NCBI GenBank assembly: GCA_902478725.1
Contig: CABSMD010000175.1
Coordinates: forward strand, 1-5,658
DNA length: 5,658 bases
Direction of reading: 5' to 3'
Source of the DNA: an uncultured Clostridia bacterium
GTDB lineage: Bacteria > Bacillota > Clostridia > HGM11514
A program made the position numbers and the translations under genes. The stretch's first letter is position 1. The number at the start of each line of letters is the position of its first letter. Below are positions 1 through 5,658 of this stretch, one piece after another. The notes beneath the pieces are model-generated. The model did not search any database and was not told where the DNA came from. It saw nothing but the letters and a program-made list of their open reading frames with translations.

Positions 1-3000
1 ATCCGGAACGATCAGGCTGCCGTTTTCAAAGGTCGGATCCTCTCCCGCCGCGGTAACCCAGTTGGAGGTATCCGCCAGCAACGGTTTGAGCGACTGGTAT
101 TCCAGTGTGGTGTTCTGCAGATTCGGGAAATCCTCTGTAAAGCTGATCAGCTCCGCAGTCGCGTCGTCCACAACGTACTGGTATTGCGCCGTTCCCTCCG
201 CAACCGCACGCGCCTTGTCAATGGCCGCTTTCATGGCATCGACTGCCTCCTGCGGGTACTGGCCGTCCTCGTTTCCAACAACGGCGGTGGACAGCAGTGC
301 CTCCGCTTTGTCGATCGCTTCCCACAGCTTTGATTTATCGACATTGGATGCATCGCCCGCCACAGTGATTTCCTGCGAGGTCACCGTCTCGCCGTACAAA
401 CCGCTGAGGTCATGCGGCGTCACGGTATAACGGAGCTTTCTTCCCATATAAGAAGAATCGATCCTTAGCTCTTTATCCTGCTTACCCAAAATCCTTTCAA
501 ACTCTCCCTTTGCATTGGAGAGATACCAGACGATCTCGGAGGCACCCTCATGATCCCCATCCGGATCCGCATACTGGTAATTCGCCGTTACAATCCTGCC
601 CACCGACGCGTCGCCATTGATGACCGCATTGGATGCAGATGGCTCCAGTCCGCCAATGTCGCTGCGGAGTCCCATTTTATCAAATTCCACATTTTTAAAG
701 TCCGGTATCACAGCCTTGACCTTAGCCATTCCCTCGTCGGTCAGGGTGAAGTCTTTTCCGTAATCCTTGAAGAGACCATCTGCTGAAGCGGAACGATAGG
801 TCTTTTGCTCATCCACATAGCCATATGCGGATTGCTTGCCCTGCTCATTGTTGTTATACGCCACGTTTACAGCAACATTACCATAGAGGACATTTGTTCT
901 CTCCGGCGCATATTTGGCCGCAGTTTCCTCCAAAGCCGCCTTATCCGCCGTGGCGTCCTTATTCTTTACCTCGTCATGTTTGGCTGTGCTGAACAGATCG
1001 TACATATAACCCCATTGGGAATCCTTATAATGCGCTACCCACTCCGGTGCCTCAAAATCCACCGTTTCTTTCAGCTTAGCCCAGATATCGTGCTGGTACA
1101 ACTCGTACTTGTCATTGACCCACAGCCACCAGTTGATCTGCTTGCCCGCGCTGTTCCACAGCTGCGGCCCGAAGGTCGAAGGAACATCGACAAACACGTT
1201 ATTCCTGATCTGTGAGAATTGCCCGCCGTAAGTTTTCAGCGGATAGCAGTTGCCCGGCTGACCGCCCTGATCCGCTGTGCGCGTCGCACGATAGAACACA
1301 TTGCCGGCTACCAGCGGCCCGGGAGAACCATCGTCCCAGAATACGGCTTGCTGCCCAAATCCGCCGTATTGGTTACCCATGTGGTGGAAATAGTTATTGA
1401 CTACGGTATACCCCAGCTGCGATGGGTCGCGGCCCCAATACACCGCCGCCATGTCGGACGCATCCAGTACACCGTTGTAAATTTCATTGTATTCCAGAAG
1501 GAAATCATTGCCCCACAGAGCAACCAACTGATGCGGCCCGTCGTAAACCTTGTTGTTGCGAATTACCAGACCGACACCGCCGCCGCTGATACAAGGCTTA
1601 TAAGAGTTATAAACCCGGCTTACACTATGGATGCGGTTGTTCTCAATCACATCGTTGCCGGAAATCAGCTTTTTCCTGTCGCCGCCGCTTACGGTCACGC
1701 CGCCGCTGCCGGTATCATAGACGTGGCAGTTAACAACGATGGAGTTCGTACCATATACCGTCATTGCGGTCTGCGAGGTATGCGCTACCGTCAGACCGTC
1801 CAAGGTAATATGATCTACATCATTCGACGTGATGGGGGTTGCCCTTGTAAACTCAAAGTTCAGATTTTTAAAGGTAAGATGCTTTGCGCTGTCGAGCTTG
1901 ATCATCGCCGTATCCATCACGGACACCTCGACATCCGCGCCCTCCATATCCATGTTCGGATAAAAGTACAGGATATCCTTGCTCCGGTCCAAATAATACT
2001 CGCCCGGCATATCGATCTCTTCCACCAGATTGAAGAAGTAAAAACGATGGTTGGAAGCAGGGATATAAGGGGTACCCTTGACTGAAGTTACCTCTTTTTT
2101 CTTCGCGTCAAGGGATGCGACCTTATGCGTCACACCCGCCCAGTCATTGCCAAGAAATCCGGTTATCCACATGTCTTTGACCGATTCTGCCGACCAATGC
2201 TCGGTGCGGTCGGTTTCATCTTCGTATTGCAGCGTGAACGGAGCTTCTTTATAATTATCTGGATCCGCGGTCACTTCACCGATTCTCAGGTATCCGGTTC
2301 CCGGCTCGTCATTGGGATACCGCGCCAGTGAAAGGGCCTTGCCATTTACATAAAACTCAGTTGGCCGGTAGTTCTGTTCCAAACCGAAGCCGTATTCCAC
2401 CATTTCGGAATAAGGGATATTCAGTCCGGAAAGATCCATCTGCATCAACTTGGTTCTTGCGAAGGTATCCACCACCTTGTTCAAAACCGTACTGTCTGTC
2501 ACCTTGGTAATCCTGCTGTTGTCAATCTTTTGGCTTCCCGTGAAGGTGACCTCTTCCCCATTATAGGCCTGGTAGACAATGGGGGCCTGCTCGGTGCCAC
2601 TGTCGGCAATGGTAAAGTTAACGGTCTGCGACATTGGATACACGCCGCCACGGATATTGACATAAATCGGTGCAGTCGCACCCTCTTTCATCGTGCGAAC
2701 TACATCACGCGCCTTGGTAATGGTCCGGAAAGGCCGATTGATGGAACCGTCGTTGCTGTCGTCACCATCAGCCGCTACAAAAAATTCAAGCGGCGGAACC
2801 TCGGTCGCCAAGGTGGTTGTAACCGCTACCGGAGTGCCTGCCAGACCATTTACGTCGATTGGCGTCACGGTCGCCCGGACTTTATAGCCTGCCATATTGG
2901 CGGTCGGCGTATAGGTATCGGTTACTGCCGTGTCGATCACAGTCCAGCCTGTGCCATCGGCAGAATATTCCCATTTGAACTCGGTCGCGCCCTCGGCGTC

Positions 3001-5391
3001 ACCGTTTGCACTCTTTACATAGGTATATTTCAGAGTCAAAGGACGGGTTACCTTATTCTCACCCTCGATCGAGACGCCACTCGCGGACGGCGGATCGCGC
3101 TTGCTGATAACCGCCTTGGTCGGTTCGGAATAGGCCGTTTCGCCCGGTGTCGCAATCTGGGTGGAGTGCGGGGTAACCGCCACACGAAGCTGCTTACCGA
3201 GGTCGCCTTCGACGCAGGTATAGGTCTGCTTGTCTGCACCTGTAATAGCAACCCAGGCCTCATTCTCCAGCCGCTGCCACTGGTAGGTGGTCGGGGCAAG
3301 AGGAATGCCGTTTAAGTCAACGACGCTGGCCTCAGCGGTTAGTGTGCTGTCCACCATCGCCGCGCCTTTCACGGTGATCTCTTCCACCATTGGCGGATGG
3401 TCTGCTATATAATACCGATAAATCGCAAAATCATCATAGTAGGATTTGTTGGCGGAACCGGCACTGTAAAGCCCCTCCCCGCGCAGCGCGTGGAGGCAGA
3501 TCGGCGCATAGTTTTCGGTAAACACCTTGACGCCGTCAAGATACAGAGTAATGGTACCGTTTTCGGTGCCGATATTGGCTGGATCATCCCCTCCAGTCAG
3601 GACGACTACCACCTGATGCCAGCCCTTGGTTCTGGGAATCAACGGAAAACCACCGGTTCCGTCCAGCTCGGTTGCTGAAAAAGTGTTGTCTCCGGTGTAA
3701 CCGCCGCTTTCAACATTGACGCCGCCCGGCCCTACCTTGGCGCGGTCGGTAGCACTGTTGCTGACTTTATAATACTTGGATTTGCTGTCTAAAATTCCGG
3801 CACGAATCAAAAGCGTGTTGCCGACTGCTACATTATTGAAGGAGTAAACCGATTCAAAATACAGGCTGGCCAGGGATTCCTCCGTGCCATTGTCATAGAA
3901 CCAGCCCTCCGCCGCTTGTACCGGCGCAGTGGCAGTGCTTTTATAAATATCCATCCCCCACTTGGCCTGATCCGGCGCGGTCTCAGGATTCGAATCTTCT
4001 CGCCGTATTTGATAACCAATTGCCTGTTCGCCGGTTCGTACAATATCCGTGGAAACCGTCAAGTGGTTATTGCGAACCGGGTCAGCCACCGTGTAATTGT
4101 TAAAATTCTCCTGCGAAATAGCATCCTTGTAGACATTGACGATGACATTTCCGGATGCTTTTGTGCCATCGGGATTTTCCACCGTAGCGGTCACAATTGC
4201 GATACCAGGATTCTTCACCGTAACTGTACCGTTTTCACTGACGGACGCCACATAAGTGTCATTGGAACGGTAGCGGACATTTGCGTATTCGCTCAAATCA
4301 TAGGTTCCCTTGGCAGAGGTTCCAAAAACCAACAACTTTTCCCCGGTGTCCTGCAAGGAATACAGCGTTCTGGACTTGGATAGATCCAATCGGGTGTAGT
4401 TCTGCTCGTCAAGCCTGGGGTTTTCCTCCACCGGACCGATTGCATTGGAAGGCGTAAACTCACTCAGTTTTGGCTCAACTGTCGCGCCAACCTGCACCTG
4501 TACGCGGAAGTATTTGCCGATATCGGTCGTTTTCAGCGTATAGGAGGCTCCTGTCTCCCCTGAAATATCGGTAAAATCAGTACCATTACCGGAGACCTGC
4601 CACTGGTATTTGAGCAAAGCGGGGTCTTCCGGATCATCGTTATAGTCAGAATATAAATAGGCAGCTTTTAAAGTCTGTCCTTCATAAGGCGAACCGTCAA
4701 TCGATGCCGTAACGGTTGGCGCCTGTGGCTCTCCTACTACATTTTCAATTCTAATGTCGTCGAACGATAAGGTCTCGTTGACTACATTCATCGCCATGAT
4801 CCGGCTGCTCTGAAAGCTCGCTTGTGTAAAGTCTATCCCATTTTTGGTCGGGATTGCTTCAAAAGGCGTCTGCACTACCTGCTTGCCGGTATCGTCCCAC
4901 AGCGTTGCCCGATACTTCCCATTACGCAGGTCAAAATGCAGCTGTACCCGGTACCAGACGCCACACGAAAAATCGCCGGCCGCCTTACTATAATCCGCCA
5001 GAGCAAAATGGTCGGGGTAGAAGTGGATCAGCTGCTGGTATGTATCCCCCGAAAGCTGCACCTGTATCTGCGCAAGCTCTTTGGTGTTGCCCGCGACGTT
5101 TTCACACATCAGCCGCATCTCATAGGTAAACTCCTTTGAAAACGCACCGACGTTGTCCAATTGATAGAAAGGCCACCGATTGTTGTTAAGCGTCGTGATT
5201 TGGTAGTAGTTGTCTACCGGATCGGCACTCTTTTGCACAATCTCGGCCTTGTCCATTTCCGTTGCCCACAGCACCTCTGCCTCTTTGTCATTAAAGTCCA
5301 GCGTGAACACGTCCGACGCGGCGGATACGACGCTCAGGCAGGATAGTATCATGACGCAGGCCAGTACTAAGCACAAGGTTTTTTTATACAA
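1..5391 (-). CDS. Giant secreted multi-modular protein with GH141-like beta-helix core (3' end outside window)
   Basis: One frame stays open for 1797 codons from TTG 5391 to the window edge, giving a coherent exported protein. It has a signal peptide, two LamG-like modules, four Ig-like modules, a Big_2-like module, a parallel beta-helix core at about 868-1578 and a C-terminal helical segment. The core has the marks of the GH141-type family: an entry motif FFVAADGDDSNDG at 870-882, YYLDRSKDILYFYP at 1132-1145, an acidic motif DMAAVYWGRD at 1313-1322, FWDDGSPGP at 1351-1359 and a closing FDKMGL near 1573. Characterised GH141 members include an alpha-L-fucosidase from rhamnogalacturonan-II breakdown and a clostridial xylanase, so the activity is probably glycan hydrolysis but the substrate is not predictable. 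The start is set by GGAGGG eight bases upstream and an in-frame TAA at 5410-5412. A pectate-lyase-like or non-catalytic binding role remains possible. The gene is certain; the family is likely; the specificity is unknown. Confidence 0.95.
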   Translation of the reverse strand, partial: MYKKTLCLVLACVMILSCLSVVSAASDVFTLDFNDKEAEVLWATEMDKAEIVQKSADPVDNYYQITTLNNNRWPFYQLDNVGAFSKEFTYEMRLMCENVAGNTKELAQIQVQLSGDTYQQLIHFYPDHFALADYSKAAGDFSCGVWYRVQLHFDLRNGKYRATLWDDTGKQVVQTPFEAIPTKNGIDFTQASFQSSRIMAMNVVNETLSFDDIRIENVVGEPQAPTVTASIDGSPYEGQTLKAAYLYSDYNDDPEDPALLKYQWQVSGNGTDFTDISGETGASYTLKTTDIGKYFRVQVQVGATVEPKLSEFTPSNAIGPVEENPRLDEQNYTRLDLSKSRTLYSLQDTGEKLLVFGTSAKGTYDLSEYANVRYRSNDTYVASVSENGTVTVKNPGIAIVTATVENPDGTKASGNVIVNVYKDAISQENFNNYTVADPVRNNHLTVSTDIVRTGEQAIGYQIRREDSNPETAPDQAKWGMDIYKSTATAPVQAAEGWFYDNGTEESLASLYFESVYSFNNVAVGNTLLIRAGILDSKSKYYKVSNSATDRAKVGPGGVNVESGGYTGDNTFSATELDGTGGFPLIPRTKGWHQVVVVLTGGDDPANIGTENGTITLYLDGVKVFTENYAPICLHALRGEGLYSAGSANKSYYDDFAIYRYYIADHPPMVEEITVKGAAMVDSTLTAEASVVDLNGIPLAPTTYQWQRLENEAWVAITGADKQTYTCVEGDLGKQLRVAVTPHSTQIATPGETAYSEPTKAVISKRDPPSASGVSIEGENKVTRPLTLKYTYVKSANGDAEGATEFKWEYSADGTGWTVIDTAVTDTYTPTANMAGYKVRATVTPIDVNGLAGTPVAVTTTLATEVPPLEFFVAADGDDSNDGSINRPFRTITKARDVVRTMKEGATAPIYVNIRGGVYPMSQTVNFTIADSGTEQAPIVYQAYNGEEVTFTGSQKIDNSRITKVTDSTVLNKVVDTFARTKLMQMDLSGLNIPYSEMVEYGFGLEQNYRPTEFYVNGKALSLARYPNDEPGTGYLRIGEVTADPDNYKEAPFTLQYEDETDRTEHWSAESVKDMWITGFLGNDWAGVTHKVASLDAKKKEVTSVKGTPYIPASNHRFYFFNLVEEIDMPGEYYLDRSKDILYFYPNMDMEGADVEVSVMDTAMIKLDSAKHLTFKNLNFEFTRATPITSNDVDHITLDGLTVAHTSQTAMTVYGTNSIVVNCHVYDTGSGGVTVSGGDRKKLISGNDVIENNRIHSVSRVYNSYKPCISGGGVGLVIRNNKVYDGPHQLVALWGNDFLLEYNEIYNGVLDASDMAAVYWGRDPSQLGYTVVNNYFHHMGNQYGGFGQQAVFWDDGSPGPLVAGNVFYRATRTADQGGQPGNCYPLKTYGGQFSQIRNNVFVDVPSTFGPQLWNSAGKQINWWLWVNDKYELYQHDIWAKLKETVDFEAPEWVAHYKDSQWGYMYDLFSTAKHDEVKNKDATADKAALEETAAKYAPERTNVLYGNVAVNVAYNNNEQGKQSAYGYVDEQKTYRSASADGLFKDYGKDFTLTDEGMAKVKAVIPDFKNVEFDKMGLRSDIGGLEPSASNAVINGDASVGRIVTANYQYADPDGDHEGASEIVWYLSNAKGEFERILGKQDKELRIDSSYMGRKLRYTVTPHDLSGLYGETVTSQEITVAGDASNVDKSKLWEAIDKAEALLSTAVVGNEDGQYPQEAVDAMKAAIDKARAVAEGTAQYQYVVDDATAELISFTEDFPNLQNTTLEYQSLKPLLADTSNWVTAAGEDPTFENGSLIVPD
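127..345 (-). other. C-terminal helical segment, FIVAR-like, residues ~1683-1755
   Basis: The sequence switches from beta-type to helical: KSKLWEAIDKAEALLS (W1690), YPQEAVDAMKAAIDKARAVA and YQYVVDDATAELISF form three amphipathic helices rich in A, K, E and D. This pattern matches the small three-helix FIVAR-type bundles that act as spacers in cell-surface and extracellular glycosidases of Gram-positive bacteria. About 42 further residues, from TEDFPNLQN to the window edge, begin a new region that cannot be classified. Confidence 0.6.
346..657 (-). repeat. Ig-like module D, residues ~1579-1682
   Basis: This fourth copy lies on the other side of the catalytic core. It has YQYADPDGDHEGASEIVWY (W1622) and YMGRKLRYTVTP (G1650), again 28 residues apart. 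The Y-x-D-P-D-G-D-x-E-G loop is common in extracellular Ig-like modules of Gram-positive polysaccharide-degrading proteins. It links the core to the C-terminal helical segment. Confidence 0.75.
658..2790 (-). other. GH141-like right-handed beta-helix catalytic core, residues ~868-1578
   Basis: The core opens with FFVAADGDDSNDGSINRPF and a helix TKARDVVRTMK, the usual start of secreted parallel beta-helix enzymes of this group. YYLDRSKDILYFYP (1132-1145) precedes the helix coils, which begin at HLTFKNLNF (1171-1179) and repeat short N-x-[IV]-rungs such as VIENNRIHSV, LVIRNNKVYDG and FLLEYNEIYNG. Candidate catalytic acids are D1313 and D1322 in DMAAVYWGRD and D1353 and D1354 in FWDDG. A post-helix region with NWWLWVND and FEAPEWVAHY (W1451), ending at FDKMGL, is also usual for the group. 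At about 710 residues it is a full-length core, with no frameshift or missing segment. Assignment rests on recalled motifs; a related non-GH141 beta-helix family is the main alternative. Confidence 0.6.
2794..3099 (-). repeat. Ig-like module C, residues ~765-866
   Basis: This third copy has FKWEYSADGTGW (W807) and MAGYKVRATVTP (G835), 28 residues apart. It starts with PPSASGVSIEG and includes the linker-like loop NGDAEGATE, close to the acidic loop of module D. It abuts the beta-helix core and may hold it away from the N-terminal binding modules. Confidence 0.7.
3100..3405 (-). repeat. Ig-like module B, residues ~663-764
   Basis: This second copy of the W...G module has YQWQRLENEAW (W705) and LGKQLRVAVTP (G732), with tryptophan and glycine 27 residues apart. 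It follows directly on the second LamG-like module and is followed by a third copy without an evident linker. The strand before the glycine motif, QTYTCVEGD, matches ASYTLKTTD in module A and DTYTPTANM in module C. Confidence 0.7.
3406..4119 (-). other. Second concanavalin/LamG-like module, residues ~425-662
   Basis: The module opens with ENFNNYTV (E428) and closes with SYYDDFAIYRYY (D653, D654). The central pair of strands GWHQVVVVLTGG (W591) and ITLYLDGVKVF (D619, G620) is the best-known signature of LamG/concanavalin-like folds, where a W-H-x-V strand is followed by a strand ending in L-D-G. Such modules often bind glycans. It is longer than a minimal LamG domain, with an insertion rich in G, N and T around 550-585. 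Confidence 0.75.
4126..4419 (-). other. Big_2-like bacterial Ig module, residues ~325-422
   Basis: The stretch VRYRSNDTYVASVSENGTVT (E386) followed by GIAIVTATV and a closing VIVNVYKD is the standard pattern of bacterial Ig-like group 2 modules, which occur in surface adhesins and extracellular enzymes. It differs from the four W...G Ig-like modules, lacking the WQ strand. It is likely structural or adhesive. Boundaries are approximate, particularly on the N-terminal side. Confidence 0.65.
4432..4743 (-). repeat. Ig-like module A, residues ~217-320
   Basis: This is a beta-sandwich-like module with a core YQWQ strand (W264) and a late strand IGKYFRVQVQV (G292). The tryptophan and glycine are 28 residues apart, matching three other modules in the protein. 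It probably acts as a rigid spacer or binding module between the first LamG-like module and the Big_2-like module. It starts with the linker PQAPTVTASI and includes an acidic loop YNDDPEDP. Confidence 0.65.
4744..5316 (-). other. N-terminal concanavalin/LamG-like module, residues ~26-216
   Basis: The segment begins with FTLDFND and closes with the typical beta-strand SFDDIRIENV (D211, D212). In between lies a WYRVQLHFDL strand (W146) followed by GKYRATLWDD. This order, an opening strand, a central W-x-x-V-x-L strand and a closing S-F-D-D-I strand, is usual in concanavalin-like or LamG-type jelly-roll modules, which often bind carbohydrate next to catalytic domains. Two cysteines, C96 and C143, are the only ones in the module and could pair outside the cell. 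The exact family cannot be assigned by eye. Confidence 0.6.
5317..5391 (-). other. Sec signal peptide, residues 1-25
   Basis: The N-terminus has the classic three-part signal peptide: a short basic stretch (K3, K4), a hydrophobic core at residues 6-22 and a small-residue cleavage region V-S-A-A at 22-25. Cleavage by signal peptidase I after A24 or A25 would leave a mature protein starting near SDVFTLDF. The signal appears only if translation starts at TTG 5391; starting at the internal ATG (residue 14) would remove half of the hydrophobic core. The protein is therefore exported across the membrane. Confidence 0.9.
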
Positions 5392-5399
5392 ACTCCATT

Positions 5400-5405
5400 C
5401 CCTCC
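5400..5405 (-). promoter_or_regulatory. Strong Shine-Dalgarno that fixes the TTG start
   Basis: Read on the minus strand, GGAGGG lies at 5405-5400, eight bases before TTG 5391. This is near-ideal spacing and decides the start in the absence of an in-frame ATG. The nearby ATG at 5398 is only one base from the motif, is out of frame and stops after four codons. Confidence 0.85.
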
Positions 5406-5412
5406 TTTTTTA

Positions 5413-5418
5413 ATTATA
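5413..5418 (-). promoter_or_regulatory. Possible -10 box of the large gene
   Basis: TATAAT is present on the minus strand at 5418-5413, but no convincing -35 is found 16-19 bases upstream. A transcript starting from it would begin near 5406, almost on the Shine-Dalgarno, giving a leader of about 15 bases. The true promoter may be elsewhere in this AT-rich region, or may depend on an activator. Confidence 0.25.
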
Positions 5419-5427
5419 TCTATCTTA

Positions 5428-5464
5428 CTACAAACAGGGACATAAAAAAATAGAAAATTTGTAG
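5428..5464. repeat. Inverted repeat in the intergenic region, possible operator
   Basis: CTACAAA at 5428-5434 is matched by its reverse complement TTTGTAG at 5458-5464, with 23 bases between them. The arm centres are 30 bases apart, about three helical turns, so both would face the same side of DNA. It lies just upstream of the TATAAT box of the large gene. Seven-base arms in AT-rich DNA can arise by chance. Confidence 0.3.
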
Positions 5465-5497
5465 AAAAAGATGTGATTTTTTGAGGATGGTTTATTC

Positions 5498-5526
5498 TTG
5501 CATTTGAAGTTTGTTTATATTATAAT
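5498..5526 (+). promoter_or_regulatory. Sigma-A-type promoter of the divergent gene
   Basis: A perfect TATAAT at 5521-5526 is preceded, with exactly 17 bases between, by TTGCAT at 5498-5503, which keeps the key TTG of the -35. Transcription would start near 5533, about 26 bases before ATG 5559. This is the clearest promoter in the window. Confidence 0.65.
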
Positions 5527-5548
5527 GGAAAGTAACAATTATGAAATC

Positions 5549-5553
5549 AGGTG
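5549..5553 (+). promoter_or_regulatory. Ribosome binding site of the divergent gene
   Basis: AGGTG lies five bases before ATG 5559 and matches part of the AGGAGGTG anti-16S consensus. It favours this ATG over the in-frame ATG at 5541. If transcription starts near 5533, the GGAAAG before 5541 would fall outside the transcript. Confidence 0.5.
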
Positions 5554-5558
5554 CTTGT

Positions 5559-5658
5559 ATGACAATATATAAGTCCCCTCTCTATGAAACCTTTTTCAAC
5601 CAGGACTTTCACAATGTCCTCAACAACAGCTCAATTACCATTTTGGAACACGGGTATC
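5559..5658 (+). CDS. Start of a divergent gene, function unknown (3' end outside window)
   Basis: An open frame runs from ATG 5559 to the right edge, 33 full codons, beginning MTIYKSPLYETFFNQDF. It has a promoter and a ribosome binding site at normal distances, which is the main reason to call it a gene. The N-terminus is not a signal peptide and has no long hydrophobic stretch, so a cytoplasmic protein is likely. Its position head-to-head with a large polysaccharide-degradation gene would suit a transcription regulator such as an AraC-type protein, and the tail ITILEHGY could be the start of a cupin-like N-terminal domain. That is only context-based inference; no DNA-binding motif lies within the visible part. 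An alternative start at ATG 5541 would add six residues. Confidence 0.7.
   Translation, partial: MTIYKSPLYETFFNQDFHNVLNNSSITILEHGY

Noticed and set aside
805..1215. Plus-strand open frame with a hydrophobic N-terminus
   Set aside because: The hydrophobic stretch arises from reading the antisense of the core. There is no independent promoter or intergenic space, and the minus-strand frame is continuous through it.
1219..2085. Plus-strand open frame of 288 codons
   Set aside because: It lies wholly antisense to the beta-helix core, which is coherent and full length on the minus strand. It has no recognisable domain, and its length is explained by the codon pattern of the opposite strand.
2530..3315. 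Plus-strand open frame of 261 codons
   Set aside because: It is antisense to the Ig-like modules B and C and the start of the core. Its protein has the arginine- and glycine-rich look of a shadow frame and no recognisable motif.
3916..4383. Plus-strand open frame of 155 codons
   Set aside because: It is antisense to the Big_2-like and second LamG-like modules, with no domain and no own regulatory signals.
5356..5376. Lipoprotein signal using C12 or C18
   Set aside because: Both cysteines have leucine at -2, which is unusual for a lipobox. C12 would also leave a very short hydrophobic core, whereas a good V-S-A-A signal peptidase I site is present.
5541..5558. Earlier in-frame ATG for the divergent gene
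   Set aside because: The predicted transcript start near 5533 leaves only about eight bases before it, and its GGAAAG motif would not be transcribed. ATG 5559 has AGGTG at a usable distance. It cannot be excluded if another promoter is used.

Overview
The window is almost entirely one very large gene on the minus strand. It reads without a stop from a TTG start at 5391 to the left edge of the window: 1797 codons, with the 3' end missing. The product is a secreted multi-domain protein whose centre resembles the right-handed parallel beta-helix glycoside hydrolases of family GH141. It is therefore probably an extracellular enzyme acting on plant or other complex polysaccharides.

The organism is most likely a Gram-positive anaerobe of the Clostridia (Bacillota). 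The reasons are a strong GGAGGG Shine-Dalgarno before a TTG start, an AT-rich intergenic region beside a more GC-balanced coding region, and a giant exported protein built from LamG-like, Ig-like, Big_2-like and helical-bundle modules. This is inference from style; nothing here identifies a genus.

From N- to C-terminus (right to left in the window) the large protein has: a Sec signal peptide (residues 1-25); a concanavalin/LamG-like module (about 26-216); an Ig-like module (217-320); a Big_2-like module (325-422); a second LamG-like module (425-662); two Ig-like modules (663-764 and 765-866); the GH141-like core (868-1578); a fourth Ig-like module (1579-1682); a helical segment (1683-1755); and the start of a further region cut by the window edge. 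The modules around the core probably bind carbohydrate or act as spacers. A cell-wall anchor or S-layer homology domains may lie beyond position 1, but they cannot be seen.

The 167-base AT-rich intergenic region (5392-5558) separates this gene from a divergent plus-strand gene, of which only the first 33 codons are present. The divergent gene has a good sigma-A-type promoter. The large gene has a TATAAT-like box but no recognisable -35, and a widely spaced inverted repeat lies just upstream of that box. This would fit regulator-dependent expression, but the regulator and its site are not demonstrated. No RNA gene, mobile element or CRISPR array was found.
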